A stretch of 64,000 nt of DNA from Populus alba (Eukaryota > Streptophyta > Magnoliopsida > Malpighiales > Salicaceae): contig NC_133284.1 of the NCBI RefSeq assembly GCF_005239225.2, positions 37,152,758-37,216,757 of the forward strand, read 5' to 3'. Shown here one piece after another: positions 15,655-28,389 of this stretch (within the stretch, counting starts at the first letter, position 1; every line of letters begins with the position of its first letter). Made by a program: the position numbers and the translations under genes. Below the pieces are notes generated by a model. The model saw only the letters and a program-made list of their open reading frames with translations. It did not search any database and had not been told where the DNA came from.

Positions 15655-15690
15655 TTATTGTTATTGTTATTGTTATTGTTATTGTTATCA
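15655..15690. repeat. (TTATTG)n microsatellite
   Basis: About five units of TTATTG/TTGTTA in a row, directly after the GC-rich island. Confidence 0.8.
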
Positions 15691-15957
15691 CTAATTTTTT
15701 TTAACAAAAAATTGTTACTATTAAAAACTAGGGGTAAGCAAAAAAAAATCAAAAACCGATTAAACCGAGAAAAAACCAAATAACCAAAAAAATTGAACCG
15801 TGAAAAAAAAAAACTGATTAAATTGATTAAAATTTAAAAAAAAAAAAAAACCCAACTGGTTTGGTTGGTTTTGGTTTTATAAGCCAGAAACTGAAAAAAC
15901 CGAACTGAACCCAAACAAAAAAAAAACAAGAAAAAAAACCGAGTCAAGCCGAAAAAC

Positions 15958-17589
15958 TGATGCAACCATATTATTCGATAGTTTCACCCACATTTAACTA
16001 GTGTTTTGCCTGTGTTTTGTATATAAAATGCCTTGATAATCTTTGTTTTATGTTTTGAAGGCTCTTTTGGATGAAAGAAGCAAAAAGGAGTAAAATGGAG
16101 GTAATTTGCAAATTTGACCTTCAGTCGACGTTTTGTGCATAGCATGATCTCTAGAGTTTGAAATGAAATGATTCCAGTGGCATTAAAAAGCTAACATCCA
16201 TACCTTTCTAGACATCTAAGGCAAGAAAATAAAATAAGAAAGAGCATGAAAATCACAGCCTTCAAAGTCAAATCTCGCAATCTGCTAGTGCTAACCTTCA
16301 TCCATTCCGACTTCAATATCTGAAACTACAGAAGTCCAATTGATGCAAACTCAATTGTGTTGGATTCTTGACTCAAAGGCCTATCAACTCTCCAAATTTT
16401 ATCCAAAAAAATATGTCATATGAGGTAGATATGATTTTTCAAAAATGACAACTGAATTCTGCCAGCAAACATGTTTCGTGAAGAAACAAGCCCAAATTAT
16501 GTTCCGAAGCATCTAAACCTATATCCAAGTTTTTATTTCAATAGTTTAGCTCCTTTAAGGCAAAGCTTGAAGATTCCATGCAAGGCTATTTCTTTGTTTT
16601 TAGGAAAATAGTTATTGAAATACTTAAATGTAAACAGTCTACTTAAGGAATGACTATTTTGTAAAATAGAGACTATGGTTTCCTAGGATATAAAAAGAAT
16701 GAGAGAACAGAAGGAGGGCAGCCAACCAAGAGGATAAAAATGCCCCCTTCTCTAAGAAACTCAAAATCATGCATTCCTCCTTCTTTTTGATTAGTTGTTC
16801 AACAAACATGCAAAGCTAAACTCTTTTTCTTGGTTGCAAGGACACGGAAACCTTCGGATTTCAAGAACTGTGAGTCTGTGAGATTTATTTTACCTTTTCT
16901 TTTTAGTTTATATAATGAATATATTTGTTCTCACTATGCTTATTTTTTCTATGATTGTTTATTTTAATTGCTAGAGCAGACTCTAAGTTATTATTGTAGA
17001 CAATATATTGCTAAGTTTGACATCAAAACCGGAGTTGTGGTATATGAACTTTTGAAGCAACTGAGTTTAATAATTGCGACGGATCTACATTATTAATCTT
17101 AGGGAGAAAATTCAATAAAATCAAACATAGACTACGAAACAATTATGTTTCTTGATTAATCAACTTATCTAGTTCTTAAGGCTGTCATTGAATTAAATTA
17201 CTAGTGCGGGACACTGTGTTGTTTAATGGTTAAGGTTAGTTATACGGCGAAATCCGTTAACTAATTAATGTTAAGAATAGATAAATATTCAGAATATAAA
17301 TTGATGTTTCATTTCCATGATCAGTTCTGCTTTTTGTAGGTGGATATGTGCTTGCGGCCAAGGTTTGTTATGTTGATAATTTTCTGATTTTATTTAATTT
17401 TGCTTGATAGTTTTCTATTTTCTTTTGCCTTAGCCTAAATAATGTCCAAAACCCGCCCAAGTTGCATATCATATAGTATAATCTGACTTGAACCTTTCTC
17501 GTGGGATCAACCCCTTGCTCGCTCTATATAATCTTGTGTGTTGTGTTTTAAACTAAGATAATAATTTGTGCGACCGCGACATCGCAACA
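15958..17589 (+). mobile_element. Solo LTR with 5-bp target-site duplication
   Basis: A 1632-bp block starts TGATGCAAC and ends GCAACA, so it has the canonical TG..CA ends. It is flanked by AAAAC on both sides (15953-15957 and 17590-17594), a 5-bp target-site duplication. A TATAAAA box lies at 16689-16695, in the right place for an LTR promoter. It interrupts a CCGA/AACC-rich simple region that continues on both sides (15720-15957 and 17595-17740). No second LTR, gag or pol is attached, which points to recombination of a full element down to one LTR. The strand is inferred from the TATA box. Confidence 0.72.
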
Positions 17590-17594
17590 AAAAC

Positions 17595-17740
17595 CCGAGC
17601 CAAAACCAAGCCAAACCAAAAAAACCGAGCCAAACCAAAAAAACCGAGCCAAATCAAAAAAACCCAAGCCAAACCTATTTTTGAACTGGTTTTGTCCTAA
17701 AAAACCGAACCGAATCAAAACCGATCGGTTTGAACTAGTT
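17595..17740. repeat. CCGAGCCAAACC short tandem repeat
   Basis: Several units of about 20-22 bp built on CCGAGCCAAACCAAAAAAA, then CCGAACCGAATC-type sequence. It continues the sequence left of the solo LTR at 15958-17589. Confidence 0.75.
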
Positions 17741-17819
17741 TTTTGATTTAAAAAAAAAAAAAACAATATCTTAGTGTGGTTACTGTTTTTGATAAAAATA
17801 GAACCGAACTGAAAATGAT

Positions 17820-18357
17820 CACCCCCTAATCAAAACTTTTACCAAACAAGTTTAATATTATTATTAATATGATAGATATTATTATTTGTATTCTAAATAT
17901 TACTATTTTTGTTACAATTTAAAGCATTAGTATTAAAAATATTATTATTTGTGATATAAATATTATAATTTTTATTATAATTAATATTATTCATATAATA
18001 ATTAATAAATTTGTAGAAAATATTATTAATAATGAAACAAATAATAGATTTTATTTGAAGGGTAAAATTAATAATTATTATTTCTATTGTTATTAGTCTT
18101 ATATATTGTCATTACCAAATTTAATAAAAAAGACTTATTACTACCATAGAAGAAAAACAAAATTTTTAAAAAATATTGAAAATATAAGAAGTTAAATATT
18201 ATTATTAATATTATAAATATTAAAATAAATATTATTGCTATAGAAAAAAAACATAAATTTGATTTTAAGGGTAAAATGAATTATTATAAATATTATTATT
18301 ATTTTATTATTATTATTTATTATTATTATTATTATTTATTATTATTATTATTATTAT
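17820..18357. repeat. ATT-rich region ending in (ATT)n microsatellite
   Basis: Dominated by ATT/TTA triplets, with a clean (TTA)n tract at about 18290-18357. No gene is seen. Confidence 0.75.
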
Positions 18358-18920
18358 ACTTCAAATTAATAGTTTTTTTCCTTAATTCATATTAAGATGT
18401 TTTTTTTATTATTTTGATGTGATTTACAAAAAATAGATTTTAAAAAATAAAAAATATTAACTCAATTTATTTTTTAAAAAAATTATTTTATGATATTTCT
18501 AATTTTATTTTTTTCTCTCTTGAAATTTTTTTATTTTCTCTTATTGATTTTTTTCATGTTTGTAAAGAGAAAATAAATTAATTGTGACTTTTTTAATATT
18601 ATATAAAAGTAGGGTGATGATAATTTTATTTTTTTTCTTTACTTCAAATTAATATTTTTCCCTTTGATTCATATTAAGATATTTTTGTATTATTTTGATG
18701 TGGTTATATAAAAATATATTTTAAAAAATAAAAAATATTATACAATATATTTTTTAAAAAGTATTTTAAGATATTTTCAATTTTATTTTTTTTTCCTCTT
18801 CAAATTTTTTTTTCTTTTCTCTTATTGATTTTTTTCATACCATAAAGAGAAAATAAATTAATGTGACTTTTTTTTATATATTATACAAAAGTTGGGTGAT
18901 GATAATTTTTTTTCCATTTG
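18357..18920. repeat. Tandem repeat, ~283-bp period, two copies
   Basis: The segment starting ACTTCAAATTAATA at 18359 recurs at 18642 with the same order of internal blocks (TTCATATTAAGAT, CTCTTATTGATTTTTTTCAT, AAAGAGAAAATAAATTAA, GGGTGATGATAATTTT). A partial third copy of the tail, AAAAGTTGGGTGATCAT, is seen near 19260-19300. No coding content. Confidence 0.75.
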
Positions 18921-19679
18921 AGGTTGGTTTAATATTTTTTCAAAAAAGTTTTTGAAAAAAAATTGAAATTTTTGTTATTGTTTTCTTTCTTCAAATTTAA
19001 TATTTTTTGATTTTTTTTATTTTTTAAATTTTTTTTTAAATATATTGAGATTGGATCTGGCTGCGCAACCACACCCAAGGAGAATATATTAAGTTGGTCC
19101 TAACTGGTCTGAGTTGAGTTATGCCCCCTAGAATGACCCAAAATAGCTTTTCGGTCAAACTGCCACTAGACCCATCAGTAATTGTTTTTCTTTTCTCTCT
19201 CACGTTAATTGTTTTCCATATAGTAAAAGAAATAAATTGATAGGAGTTTTTTTTATTATTTAAAAGTTGGGTGATCATATTTTTTTTAATTGAGGTTGTG
19301 TTGAATTTTTTTACTAAGACATGTTTGTTTTTTTGTTTCAAAAATTATTTGAAATTTTTTTTAATTTTTAATTTTTAATTTTTTCTCTAATATTGTCATA
19401 TTAAAGTTGATAGAGCTCTTAATAAATTTTTTATTCACATCATATACTTTATATGTTTGTATTATATATAAGAGAAATTTTTTAACAATAAAATCTATTA
19501 AAAAATAATTTATAAATATTATAATGTAATATTATTTTGGGTAATAGAAGATATTTAAATTTTATAACAGTAGTGGATGAGATCCAAAGTTTATTAATAT
19601 TTATTGTCTTTAAATTTTTTATACAATAGTTGTAAATTATATGTATTTTTAAATACATAAATAAATTATTGTGTTGGGT

Positions 19680-19895
19680 CCTATTCTCAGGGAGAACCCA
19701 TTAGAGTTGGGTCATGTTGGGGGTAGGAACTAAAATATCTTTTGATCCAGTTGCACAATAGGGCCCAATAAGTTTGGGGACTCAAAAGCACTAGGTCCAG
19801 ATCCAAGGCTAATGAGTCATGTGTTAGGACCCAACTCAGATGGGTCTGGCGTCAGTACCCAATTCTCTTTGGTCCTATGTCAGGATATAAGACTT
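19680..19895. repeat. 28-bp dyad minisatellite, small upstream block
   Basis: Units of the GGGTCCTG..CAGGACCC type. GAGTC/GGGTC anchors at 19814, 19842 and 19870 are exactly 28 bp apart. It belongs to the same family as the larger block at 20490-20905. Confidence 0.7.
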
Positions 19896-20326
19896 TTATT
19901 ATAAGTAAAAGTATTAATATAAAAATATTTGTGTTATAAATATTATTATTATTAAATATAATAATGAATAAATTAAAAATATTCATTTTGTATTATAAAT
20001 ATTATTTTATTATCATTAATGTTATTTGATATTAAAATATTATTATTTATATTAAAAATATTATTATTATTATATTTCTCTTGAGTCCAGCGTCATGACT
20101 CAAGGTTCTTGGATCTTAGGTTTTTTGTGTTATGAATATTATTATTTTTATTAATATTAAAAATATTATATTTTGTGTTATGAATATTATTATTTTTATT
20201 AGTATTAAAAATATTATTATTTGTGTTATAAATAATATTTTTATTATTATAATTAATAGTATTAATATTAAAAATAGTATCATTTTTGTTATAAATATTA
20301 TAAGAACTTAGGTTAGGTGAGTCTAA

Positions 20327-20376
<50 letters not shown>

Positions 20377-20489
20377 TCATTAATATTGTTAAATTTGTAA
20401 AAAAAAAAAAAAATAGTATTACTATAAAAAAAAACATATAATTGATTTGAAGGGTAAAATCAATTATTATTATTATTAACAACTTGGGT
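19896..20489. repeat. ATT-rich spacer with (ATT)n tract
   Basis: Repeated AAAATATTATTATTTGTGTT-type sequence; a clean ATT tract lies at about 20328-20373. The apparent 129-codon frame on the minus strand is made of Ile/Asn runs and is not a gene. Confidence 0.75.
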
Positions 20490-20905
20490 TAAGTATCCCC
20501 TTCCAAACCCAAGAAACTTGGGGTAGGAAAGGAGCGCCTCACCGAAGGAGCTTGGGTGTGGCTAGAGCCCAGACCTAAATCCCTTAGGTTTTGCAACCCT
20601 TCCATACCCAAGATTATTGGTCTTCGTCAGGACCCAATCTCTTAGATCCTGCATCTACACCCAAGACTAATGAGTTCGTGGTCAGGATCCAAGTCTAATG
20701 GGTCTTACGTCATGACCTAATGCTCTTGGGTCTTGCGTCATAACCCAAAGCTAATAGGTCATGCGTCAGAACCCAATTCCCCTTGGTCCTGCATCAGATG
20801 CCATTTCTGTTGAGTCCAATGTCAGGACCCAAGACTAATGGATCCTGCATCAAGACCCAATGCTAATGAATCCTGCGTCAAGACCCAAGGTTCTTAGGTA
20901 TTATA
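20490..20905. repeat. 28-bp dyad (hairpin) minisatellite, main block
   Basis: GGTC-type anchors occur at 20701, 20729, 20757, 20785, 20813, 20841, 20869 and 20897, an exact 28-bp step each time, with more units upstream to about 20490. Each unit approximates GGGTCCTG-CGT-CAGGACCC, an 8-bp arm, 3-base loop dyad, plus a 9-base variable linker (such as AATGCTAAT). The units diverge in sequence but keep length and dyad. No cas-like genes exist nearby and the host is a plant, so this is not CRISPR. Confidence 0.85.
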
Positions 20906-21568
20906 TTTCTAAATATAATTATTTTTATTATAAATATTATTATAATTAAAAGTATTAATATCAAAAATATTATTATTTGTGTTATAAATATTATTATTTT
21001 TATTATAATTGATTATAACTAATAAATTAAAAAAATATCAATATTGAAAAACAACCATAGATTTGATTTGAAGTGTAAAGTTAAAAATTATTATTATTAT
21101 AATTATTATCATTAATAAATTTTAAAAAACTATTATTATTATCGAAAAAACCGTAATTTTTTTTAAAAGATTAAAAAATAAAAAATTTGAATGACAAGTT
21201 AAATATTATTATTATATTATAAGTATTGTTGTTGGGTTTAGCGTTATAACCAGACTCAACATTTTTAAATCTAATATTACAGTTAAACTCCACACTTTTA
21301 GATATTAGATTTTTTATAATAATTTTTTATCAAAATAAAAAACATAGCGGAGCACTATATTAGATTTTTATAATATTTTGTTTTTTAAATAAAAAAACAT
21401 AGCGGAGCACCTAACTACTACCAACTAAAACTAAATATCTTTAACTGTAGCCCGCAGGCGACACATCGCAAAGATGTATTTTCACTTGTAAAGTTCTCAT
21501 GGCTGAAACCACCGGATGGAGACATGAGAAGAATTAGGTGTGTCTGGCGGTGGCCTACCTAATAAAGC

Positions 21569-21613
<45 letters not shown>

Positions 21614-21950
21614 CAACATATTCATTCTTTGATGAGAATCATTAATCCATCCACTTGTTATGATCATTGATGCTTTTTCTTGATTTTTCCGGTTAGTTCT
21701 AGTGGTTTCACATCTTCCACCTTTTCCATTTGGATTTTCTATGACAACTGGAGCTCTCATGGCCCATGTATTTCTAATCTAAATACTGCCACCCTTTAAT
21801 TATGCCTATCTAGTTGCAATACGTCTCTTAACTTTGGAATATCTTTTCTCTTTATCAAATGTAATCATGCAACGGTGTTTTAGTACTGTTTATGGAGTTG
21901 ACATGGGATTTGATATATATCACAAACTTAGCATGAACAAGGATAACTAT
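20906..21950. other. AT-rich spacer with (AT)n(AG)n microsatellite
   Basis: ATT-rich DNA to about 21230, a degenerate dyad unit near 21230-21265, then single-copy-looking sequence. A compound microsatellite (AT)n followed by (AG)n sits at 21569-21613. No gene is recognised. Confidence 0.6.
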
Positions 21951-22930
21951 TTTGGTAGTAAAAAGAACAGGCATTTTGCTCTTCTTCACAACTGAGTGCT
22001 TTCACTTTTCCGGGTTTGTGAAATCACTGCAATGGAAGTGGAACTCTCTGGAAGCCATAGCCCCCATGTCCCCATGCCTGGCAAACCACCAGATATTGGA
22101 CATGGTAGCAAGGTATAGTTTAGAGACAGAGTCTTGCGTTCTAAGCCACCTCCACCGTCACGGGAGAAGGTGGATTTCCTGCAAGAGAAATTGGTACGTG
22201 TTGAATGTGAAGATGGCAATCGTTTATTACCGAGGGTGCTATTGTTGGATGATAGGGTGTCAATGATCTGTGTTACCCCTGGAGTGATGCGTTGACAGTG
22301 AAATTACTTGGAAAAAGTATTGGATTCACACAGATGAATCTTAGGCTAAAACAATCATGGAGATTATCCGTTGGATTTGATCTAATGCATGTTCGGCTCG
22401 GTTTCTTCATGGTGAAATTCATGATTGATCGATCGTGCCCTCATTTTGGATAGAATATCCTTGGATTTGAATGTGGTGTTCTGTGATGAAAGCTTTCTTA
22501 TGCCCTCGGCCTCGGCTTTAGGAACACCAACAAGGGAGAGGGGGGAATTTACAAGGATCTGTATTGAAGTAGACCTTGATAAACCGGTGGATCTTCTCCG
22601 GCGACGGGCATTCCTGTGGCCGGTAACGGCAAAATCTCAAGCATCCCAAGTATTAATGTTAATCCTGAAAATCAAGCCCCATAAACTGTACAATTTGAAA
22701 TGCATGGAGAATGGCTTGTTGTCAAACGGAACAGGAAGGAGCGAAATTAAAGGGTAATAATATCATTCCAAAGCGTAATATTAGTGATCATATTGAGAAT
22801 GGGCTGGATATTGATTCTAAGAGTTTGGGCCCACTGGGAAGGGGGGAGTTCCAAGTCATCAAGCTTTAATAAGCCATGTGAAGGCCCATTTTCCAATGCA
22901 GTTGACTCAGACCAAATATTTGATGGGATT
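21950..22930 (+). mobile_element. Decayed L1-type LINE, ORF1 (DUF4283 domain) fragment
   Basis: Plus-strand frames with stops and shifts give pieces typical of plant LINE ORF1: a stretch starting SREKVDFLQEKLVRVECEDG, then near 22290-22400 a WRLS..FD-like block, then DLNVVFCDESFLMPSASALG and ARICIEVDL-like text (FTRICIEVDLDKPVD) at about 22455-22590. This is the order of the DUF4283 nucleic-acid-binding region in plant LINEs and LINE-derived genes. ORF2 (endonuclease/RT) is not seen, so this is a truncated, dead copy. Confidence 0.6.
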
Positions 22931-23455
22931 AAAAATAAAAGATGAATCCATAATTAACAATAGTTAAAAGTTAATTTGAGAATATCTTTAGCCTTATAAA
23001 ACCTAGAATTGAAAAGAATAGAAATTTCCCAAGATTATGTAGTAATTAATTCAATAAAAAAATATATGTAACTAGAAAAAAAAATATTTTTTATTACTTT
23101 CTAATGAGTGTAAAACTTTAGGGAAATATTATAAGAATATTACCTATATAATAGACCACCAGTAAACAAAAAAACAATATGCATTGGGCATACAACATTT
23201 CATTTTTCAAATATTAATAGATTTCTTTATATAGAATCATTTATAGATTGCATCTTACATAGGAAAAAAATAATAAACAATAATAAACAAGATTTTCTCA
23301 TTGTCAAAAAAAAAAAAAAAAACTCAGTGTTTCTTTCTCGTTTCTTTTTTTTATTTTTTTGTAGTAAAAAATAAGTGACAACACATTCTTCATCTTTACA
23401 ATGCTTACAAAAGCAAAATCTCATCAATGTTTTACATAGTGAGCTTGTAAAGAAA
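22931..23455. other. AT-rich spacer
   Basis: Only A/T-rich sequence is seen. The minus-strand frame 23227-23577 is driven by poly-A/T and has no known domain. Confidence 0.55.
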
Positions 23456-23459
23456 AAGT

Positions 23460-23990
23460 ATTTGTCCCAATTTGTTAGGTAATCCACCAATCCAAAGACT
23501 TTGCATTTAAAATTCAAAAACTGATGCATTTTCATGAGCAACCTATCCTTTTTAAAATTCAAAAAGAACCTCAGCAAGCTTTTATACTTCTCTAAAAGTG
23601 GTTTATTGTCACGGGCAACCTACCCTTTTCAAATTCCAAAAAGAACTTTAGCAAATGTATATACTTCCTTGAAAAATAGTTTATTTTTATGAACGACCTG
23701 TTCATTTTAAAATTCAAAAGTTGGTCTTTTTTCGTGAACGGTCTACTCTTTTCAAATTCCAAAAAGAAACTTTAGCAAGCATCTATGTTTCTCTAAAATT
23801 AGTCTATTTTCATAGACGACTTGCTTATTTTAAAATTCAAAAACTAGTCTAATTTTACAGGTGACCTGTTCTTTTTAAATTTTTAAAAAGAACTTTAGCA
23901 AAAAGTCCATGTTTCCCTAAAATTAGTTTATTTTCATAGGCGACCTACCCATTTTAAAATTCAAAACAGGATCTTCATCAACATCCTTCA
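23460..23990. repeat. ~124-bp degenerate tandem repeat
   Basis: The marker AAAAAGAAC(T)TTAGCAA occurs at 23561, 23638, 23761 and 23885, a spacing of 77, 123 and 124 bp. Each unit also has TCATGAACGACCT-like and TTTTAAAATTCAAAA-like blocks. The 77-bp step suggests one unit lost a sub-block. Confidence 0.75.
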
Positions 23991-24469
23991 AAACTTTCCT
24001 AACACAAAATTAAAAAAAAAAATACCCTTCAATAGTAAACTCTTAAAATGAGTGCCTTGTCTTATGGTCTTCGTTATCCACACCATATTAATAGGATTTC
24101 TTTGTCGTTTCCCAACTTCTGTTCACCCATGCATATTTCACCACCTTACCTTTTAATTCACAAATCATACACCAACACTATTTTAAAGTTGATGTTAAAT
24201 TATATGTAATGCATGCCTTTTAAAATATATGCCCCCTCATTCCTTTATAATCTCTTTTTAATTGTTGAGGGTTATAATTTCTAAGATGATCTTTCTTGCT
24301 GATTCATCCTCCTAATTTACTCGAGCAAGTCCATGCAAGTTGCTTTCAAATCTTGAGTGTCAATTTACCTTTATAACCTTCTCCTTTTATAAGTATTTAA
24401 ACTATGGAGAATGATATCCTTACGGGAATGAATTCTATCATCTTGGTGATTTTTGTTTTCAATTCAGTT

Positions 24470-24870
24470 GACCTGAACTCCTGTATCTTTGCGATTCACT
24501 TTAACTAGAACTTTGGTTTCATAGTTCGGTTAACTTGGAATTCCAATCTGGCGATCCTCTTTAACCAAAATTCAAACTATTTGTCTTTACCTCGGTTAAC
24601 ATGAGATCTTAATCTAGCGATCATCTTTAATCATAACCAAAATCTTTGTCTTCAACTCAACTAATTGAGATCCTAATCAAACAATCCTCTTTAATTAAAA
24701 CTAAAATCTTTGTCTTCAACTTGACTAACATGAGATCCTAATTTGGTGATTCCCTTTAACCATAAGCATAATCTTTGTCTTCAACTCGACTAACCTGAGA
24801 TTCTAATATGACAGTCTCCTTTAACAAGAACCATAATCTTTAATCAGAACCAAAATCTTTGTTTTCTAGT
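24470..24870. repeat. ~64-bp minisatellite
   Basis: About six units containing TTTGTCTTCAACTC, GAGATCCTAATC and CCTCTTTAACCA. The TTTGTC anchors at 24645, 24709 and 24774 give a 64-65 bp period. No coding content. Confidence 0.8.
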
Positions 24871-27800
24871 ATAATTGTATTCTTAGAACTATTCTCTATG
24901 CAACTCTTTTTTGATAGAGTCCTGTTATCTCAAAGAATCATTTCAATCTGGTGATTTCATAGAACTATCTAAAGGTATCTTGATTGAATCCAAAACACTT
25001 TAATTCAAGGGTTAACATCTGATACTTTGGATCATGGGGTTATAACATTTTAACATTTTTTTATGCCAAAGAACTTATAAATTCTTAATGTTAGGATTTC
25101 TCTCCTTATTTTTACAGGGTTAAAACTAAGATCTTTTGCCATCATTGATTATTTTTCAATTGATTTCATTATGGATTTTCCTGTAAAATTTCAAAAACAC
25201 TTATGCAATATTTAGGGGTTAAATGACATGCATGCATTCTTATGTAATTTGTATGCACAACAAATAAAACATATTTTTTATATTTTTGAAAATGAGAAGG
25301 TTTTTTTTTTCTTTGAAATTTCAATGAAAAACAAGTATTATAATACCATGCTAACATCTTATAGTATACGTATACAGTCCTGATATTAAATAAAATTATT
25401 GAAAAAAATATATGAGAGACCCACAAAATAATTTTATATTGGTCTTTAAATTTTATTTTTTTTTTTGAAATTTTGGAATTTATTAATGGTCTATTTAGCA
25501 AAACTTCATTTTTATTAAAAAATAAATAGTCAAAATAAGTTTAAAAGATGTGTTTGCCAAAAAACCCCTTAGACCAAAAACCCTTTCACAAAAATATTAG
25601 CAAACCAAATAGGCCTTTACCAAGTGACCTGATTTTGACTTGACCAGGTCGACTTGAAAACATCAATTCAACCATGGACCAAACCGAAAACCAAGGTTTA
25701 ACTCAAAACTAAACCAAAACATAGAGTTAAACTAAAATAAAATCACATTTAAAACAACACAAAAATCATAAAAGTTTCTTGCGAAAACAGATCAAACATT
25801 AAGAAAAATGAAGAACAATGAAGCACATTCAAATTCAAACCCAACAATATAAACATCAAACCAAACTAGATTTCAAGCAATAAAAGGAAATGTTTTATGT
25901 GCAATCAAGTAAAGATCAAGAATCAAGTGTTCATTTGCTTCGATTATCATTAAATCAACATGATTTTGTCAAAAAAAGATTTCAGTCCAAAACCAAAACT
26001 CTAAGATTAAACACTTCAAAACATGTTATTGTTTCAACAACAAGCTAGATTATTGACTAATGATGATGTCCAACCATGCAAAGACCAAAATAAACTTAAA
26101 AAAGAAACCTAAAACTAGTCTAAAAAATCATATTTTGAAAAAATAAAAATATATGGTAAGTTTTAGCACTTTTTTTATATACTTAAAAAAATATCTTTAC
26201 ATGTATTTTTTGGATTTAATAACTAGTTTGTTAAAATCAATGAAAACTTGGCCTATAATTCAATAACCCCTTTAAAAATTTTAATTCATGAGAATTAATA
26301 GTCAGTATTCTACAATAAATGTTAAACCTACAAGTAGACTGCTATTTAAATATCAAAAGTTGCTCATAAAATTTTCAGAATTATTCTGAATATTTTCCAA
26401 TTCTAATTGGGAGTATTTTTCACCATAGTACATGAGTTATGGAAAACCCTTTCACCTTCTATGATAATTGAACCTTATTAGAGCACCTACATGGATTTAC
26501 CTATAAGAATTTATCTGGGCATACGAGTCTATAATATATTCAAAATGTCAAATTTATTCATAAGAGTGAAAACAATTTTAAGCCATAAACTAATCATCGG
26601 TTTGGAACCCATCAAAACCTTTAAATCATATGAAGATTACACAATACAACTTACCTCAAGTAAGATACGTTAAGAGTGTTAATATCTTCCCTAGCCACAA
26701 CTAGTCCCTTACCCTAAAATTTTTTATAAGACCAGTATACTTGGGTCTTCTAGCATACTTGAACCAAATAATTAGATGGTAACTCCTTGATGACCCCCAC
26801 AACACTACTCATGGTGCGCACCCACGTGCGACACCCGTGATTAACCCCATAACAATGGAAAAACAAAACCAAGTTAACCCGCAAACTCCACGACTATAAA
26901 GGATTGAGATAACTCAATAGAAAGAAAAGGGAAAAAGGTAGGAAAACGAATTTCAAATAAATTAAATCTTTAAGGAAGAATTAAAATAAGTAAATTTTAC
27001 AAAAGAACAAAAAAGGTTAACCCATATACACCTTTGAAGTCGATGACTTTGGTTATAAACCCGAAACTAATCTCATAAAAGGCAAATTGTAAGAAGTAAT
27101 AAAGTAAAACTATAATAAAAAAGGGTTAGAAATTAAAAAAAAAAATTATCTTTTAAAAAAACAAGCCAACACATTAGTCAATCACCTTAACCCCCGTAAT
27201 CTAATCTTTAAAACTTATTACCAGCAAAATTCTTGAACTGAGTTCAATCAAGAAGCTTAATTCCCAACAAATTTAACTTTGAAGAACAAAATTGTGAAAA
27301 AAAATATCAATTCAAAACTCTTGCCAAAGGAAAAAAGATAGAATTAAAAAATAATGAGGATCATATTTTGATAGAAAAATAATCATGGATGGTGAAATTG
27401 TAAAAACAAATAACCTAAAAAAATGATCCCAAGCAAAGTAAAAAAGCAATCAAAAGAATTGAAACCAAATTAGAAAGATAGAAAAAAAAATGAAAAGGGG
27501 TCAAATTGGAAAAAACAAAATTGTAATTAACAGCATATTAAAAATTAAAAAAAAAATAATGATAAAAATGGAGATCAAATCTGAAAGATTAAAAGAGAAA
27601 GAAAGGTGAAATTGATTATTTTTTTTCAATTTCATGGCTTAATAAAAACAATAGTCATGAAAAGGACATGGATCAAATGTAAAGGAAAAATAAACTAAAG
27701 GTGTTGGTCTAAAATTTTAAAGGGATTGGCGCTAAATTCAAGAAGAAGAAAGTGAAAGGAAAAAAAAACGACCATCTATACCAAACCCAAGGTGCATTTG

Positions 27801-28385
27801 GGGTAGGCACTATCCCACCATGTCTAGGCATCGAAACCTTTCAAGCATCATCTCAGAAGTGGTGTTTGATGGCTAGACTATCGCGCTGCTAGAATAGCAT
27901 AAGGGTTGTTCACAATGGGCCACCAAAACAACATCTATTCTTTTTAAATAATATTTCATATGTTTCAATTACCAAATGCATCTAATTAACCTTCAAATTT
28001 ACAACAAAACCAATGTTAAAAAAAAAAGCCTTTAGAAGAGAGTTATTTTGATTTTTTTTTTCTTTAAAACCATTAAAGTAATTACTCTATTAAAAAAAAG
28101 GGAACAAAATGGCTCTTAGTAATAGGGATTATATTTTTTATTTTTAGGGTTAAATTAGTAGTTTTACTATGTAATAAAAAATAAAATAATCAATTTAACC
28201 CATATAATTTGTAAAAGATAATTATGTCATGGTGAAAAAATATATTTTACTCCCAATATCTAGCACAAAGATTTTTAGAGTTAGAAGCAATTTTATACTT
28301 TTACTTATTCCAATGAATAGTAAAAGTGTTTCTTAAACTATAGTAGCTTCTTTTTTCTTTCTTTTTTTAATTTTTAATGTCCTGA
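24871..28385. other. Retroelement-derived AT-rich DNA; LTR 3'-end relic near 26651-26833
   Basis: The stretch 26651-26833 is similar to 45078-45282 of the large repeat: both contain TTACCTC..GTA..ACGTTAA, CCACAACTAGTCCCTTACC, GACCAGTATACT, a GGTAACTCC/GGCGACTCC block, and end ACGTGCGACA. It is therefore a diverged relative of the same LTR-like block. The rest of the interval is A-rich and I see no genes in it. Confidence 0.5.
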
Positions 28386-28389
28386 GTTT

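Noticed and set aside
20093..20482. 129-codon minus-strand frame
   Set aside because: Ile/Asn runs from ATT repeats; no domain.
20490..20905. CRISPR-like regularity (28-bp spacing)
   Set aside because: Units run on without distinct unique spacers, there are no cas genes, and the host is a plant.
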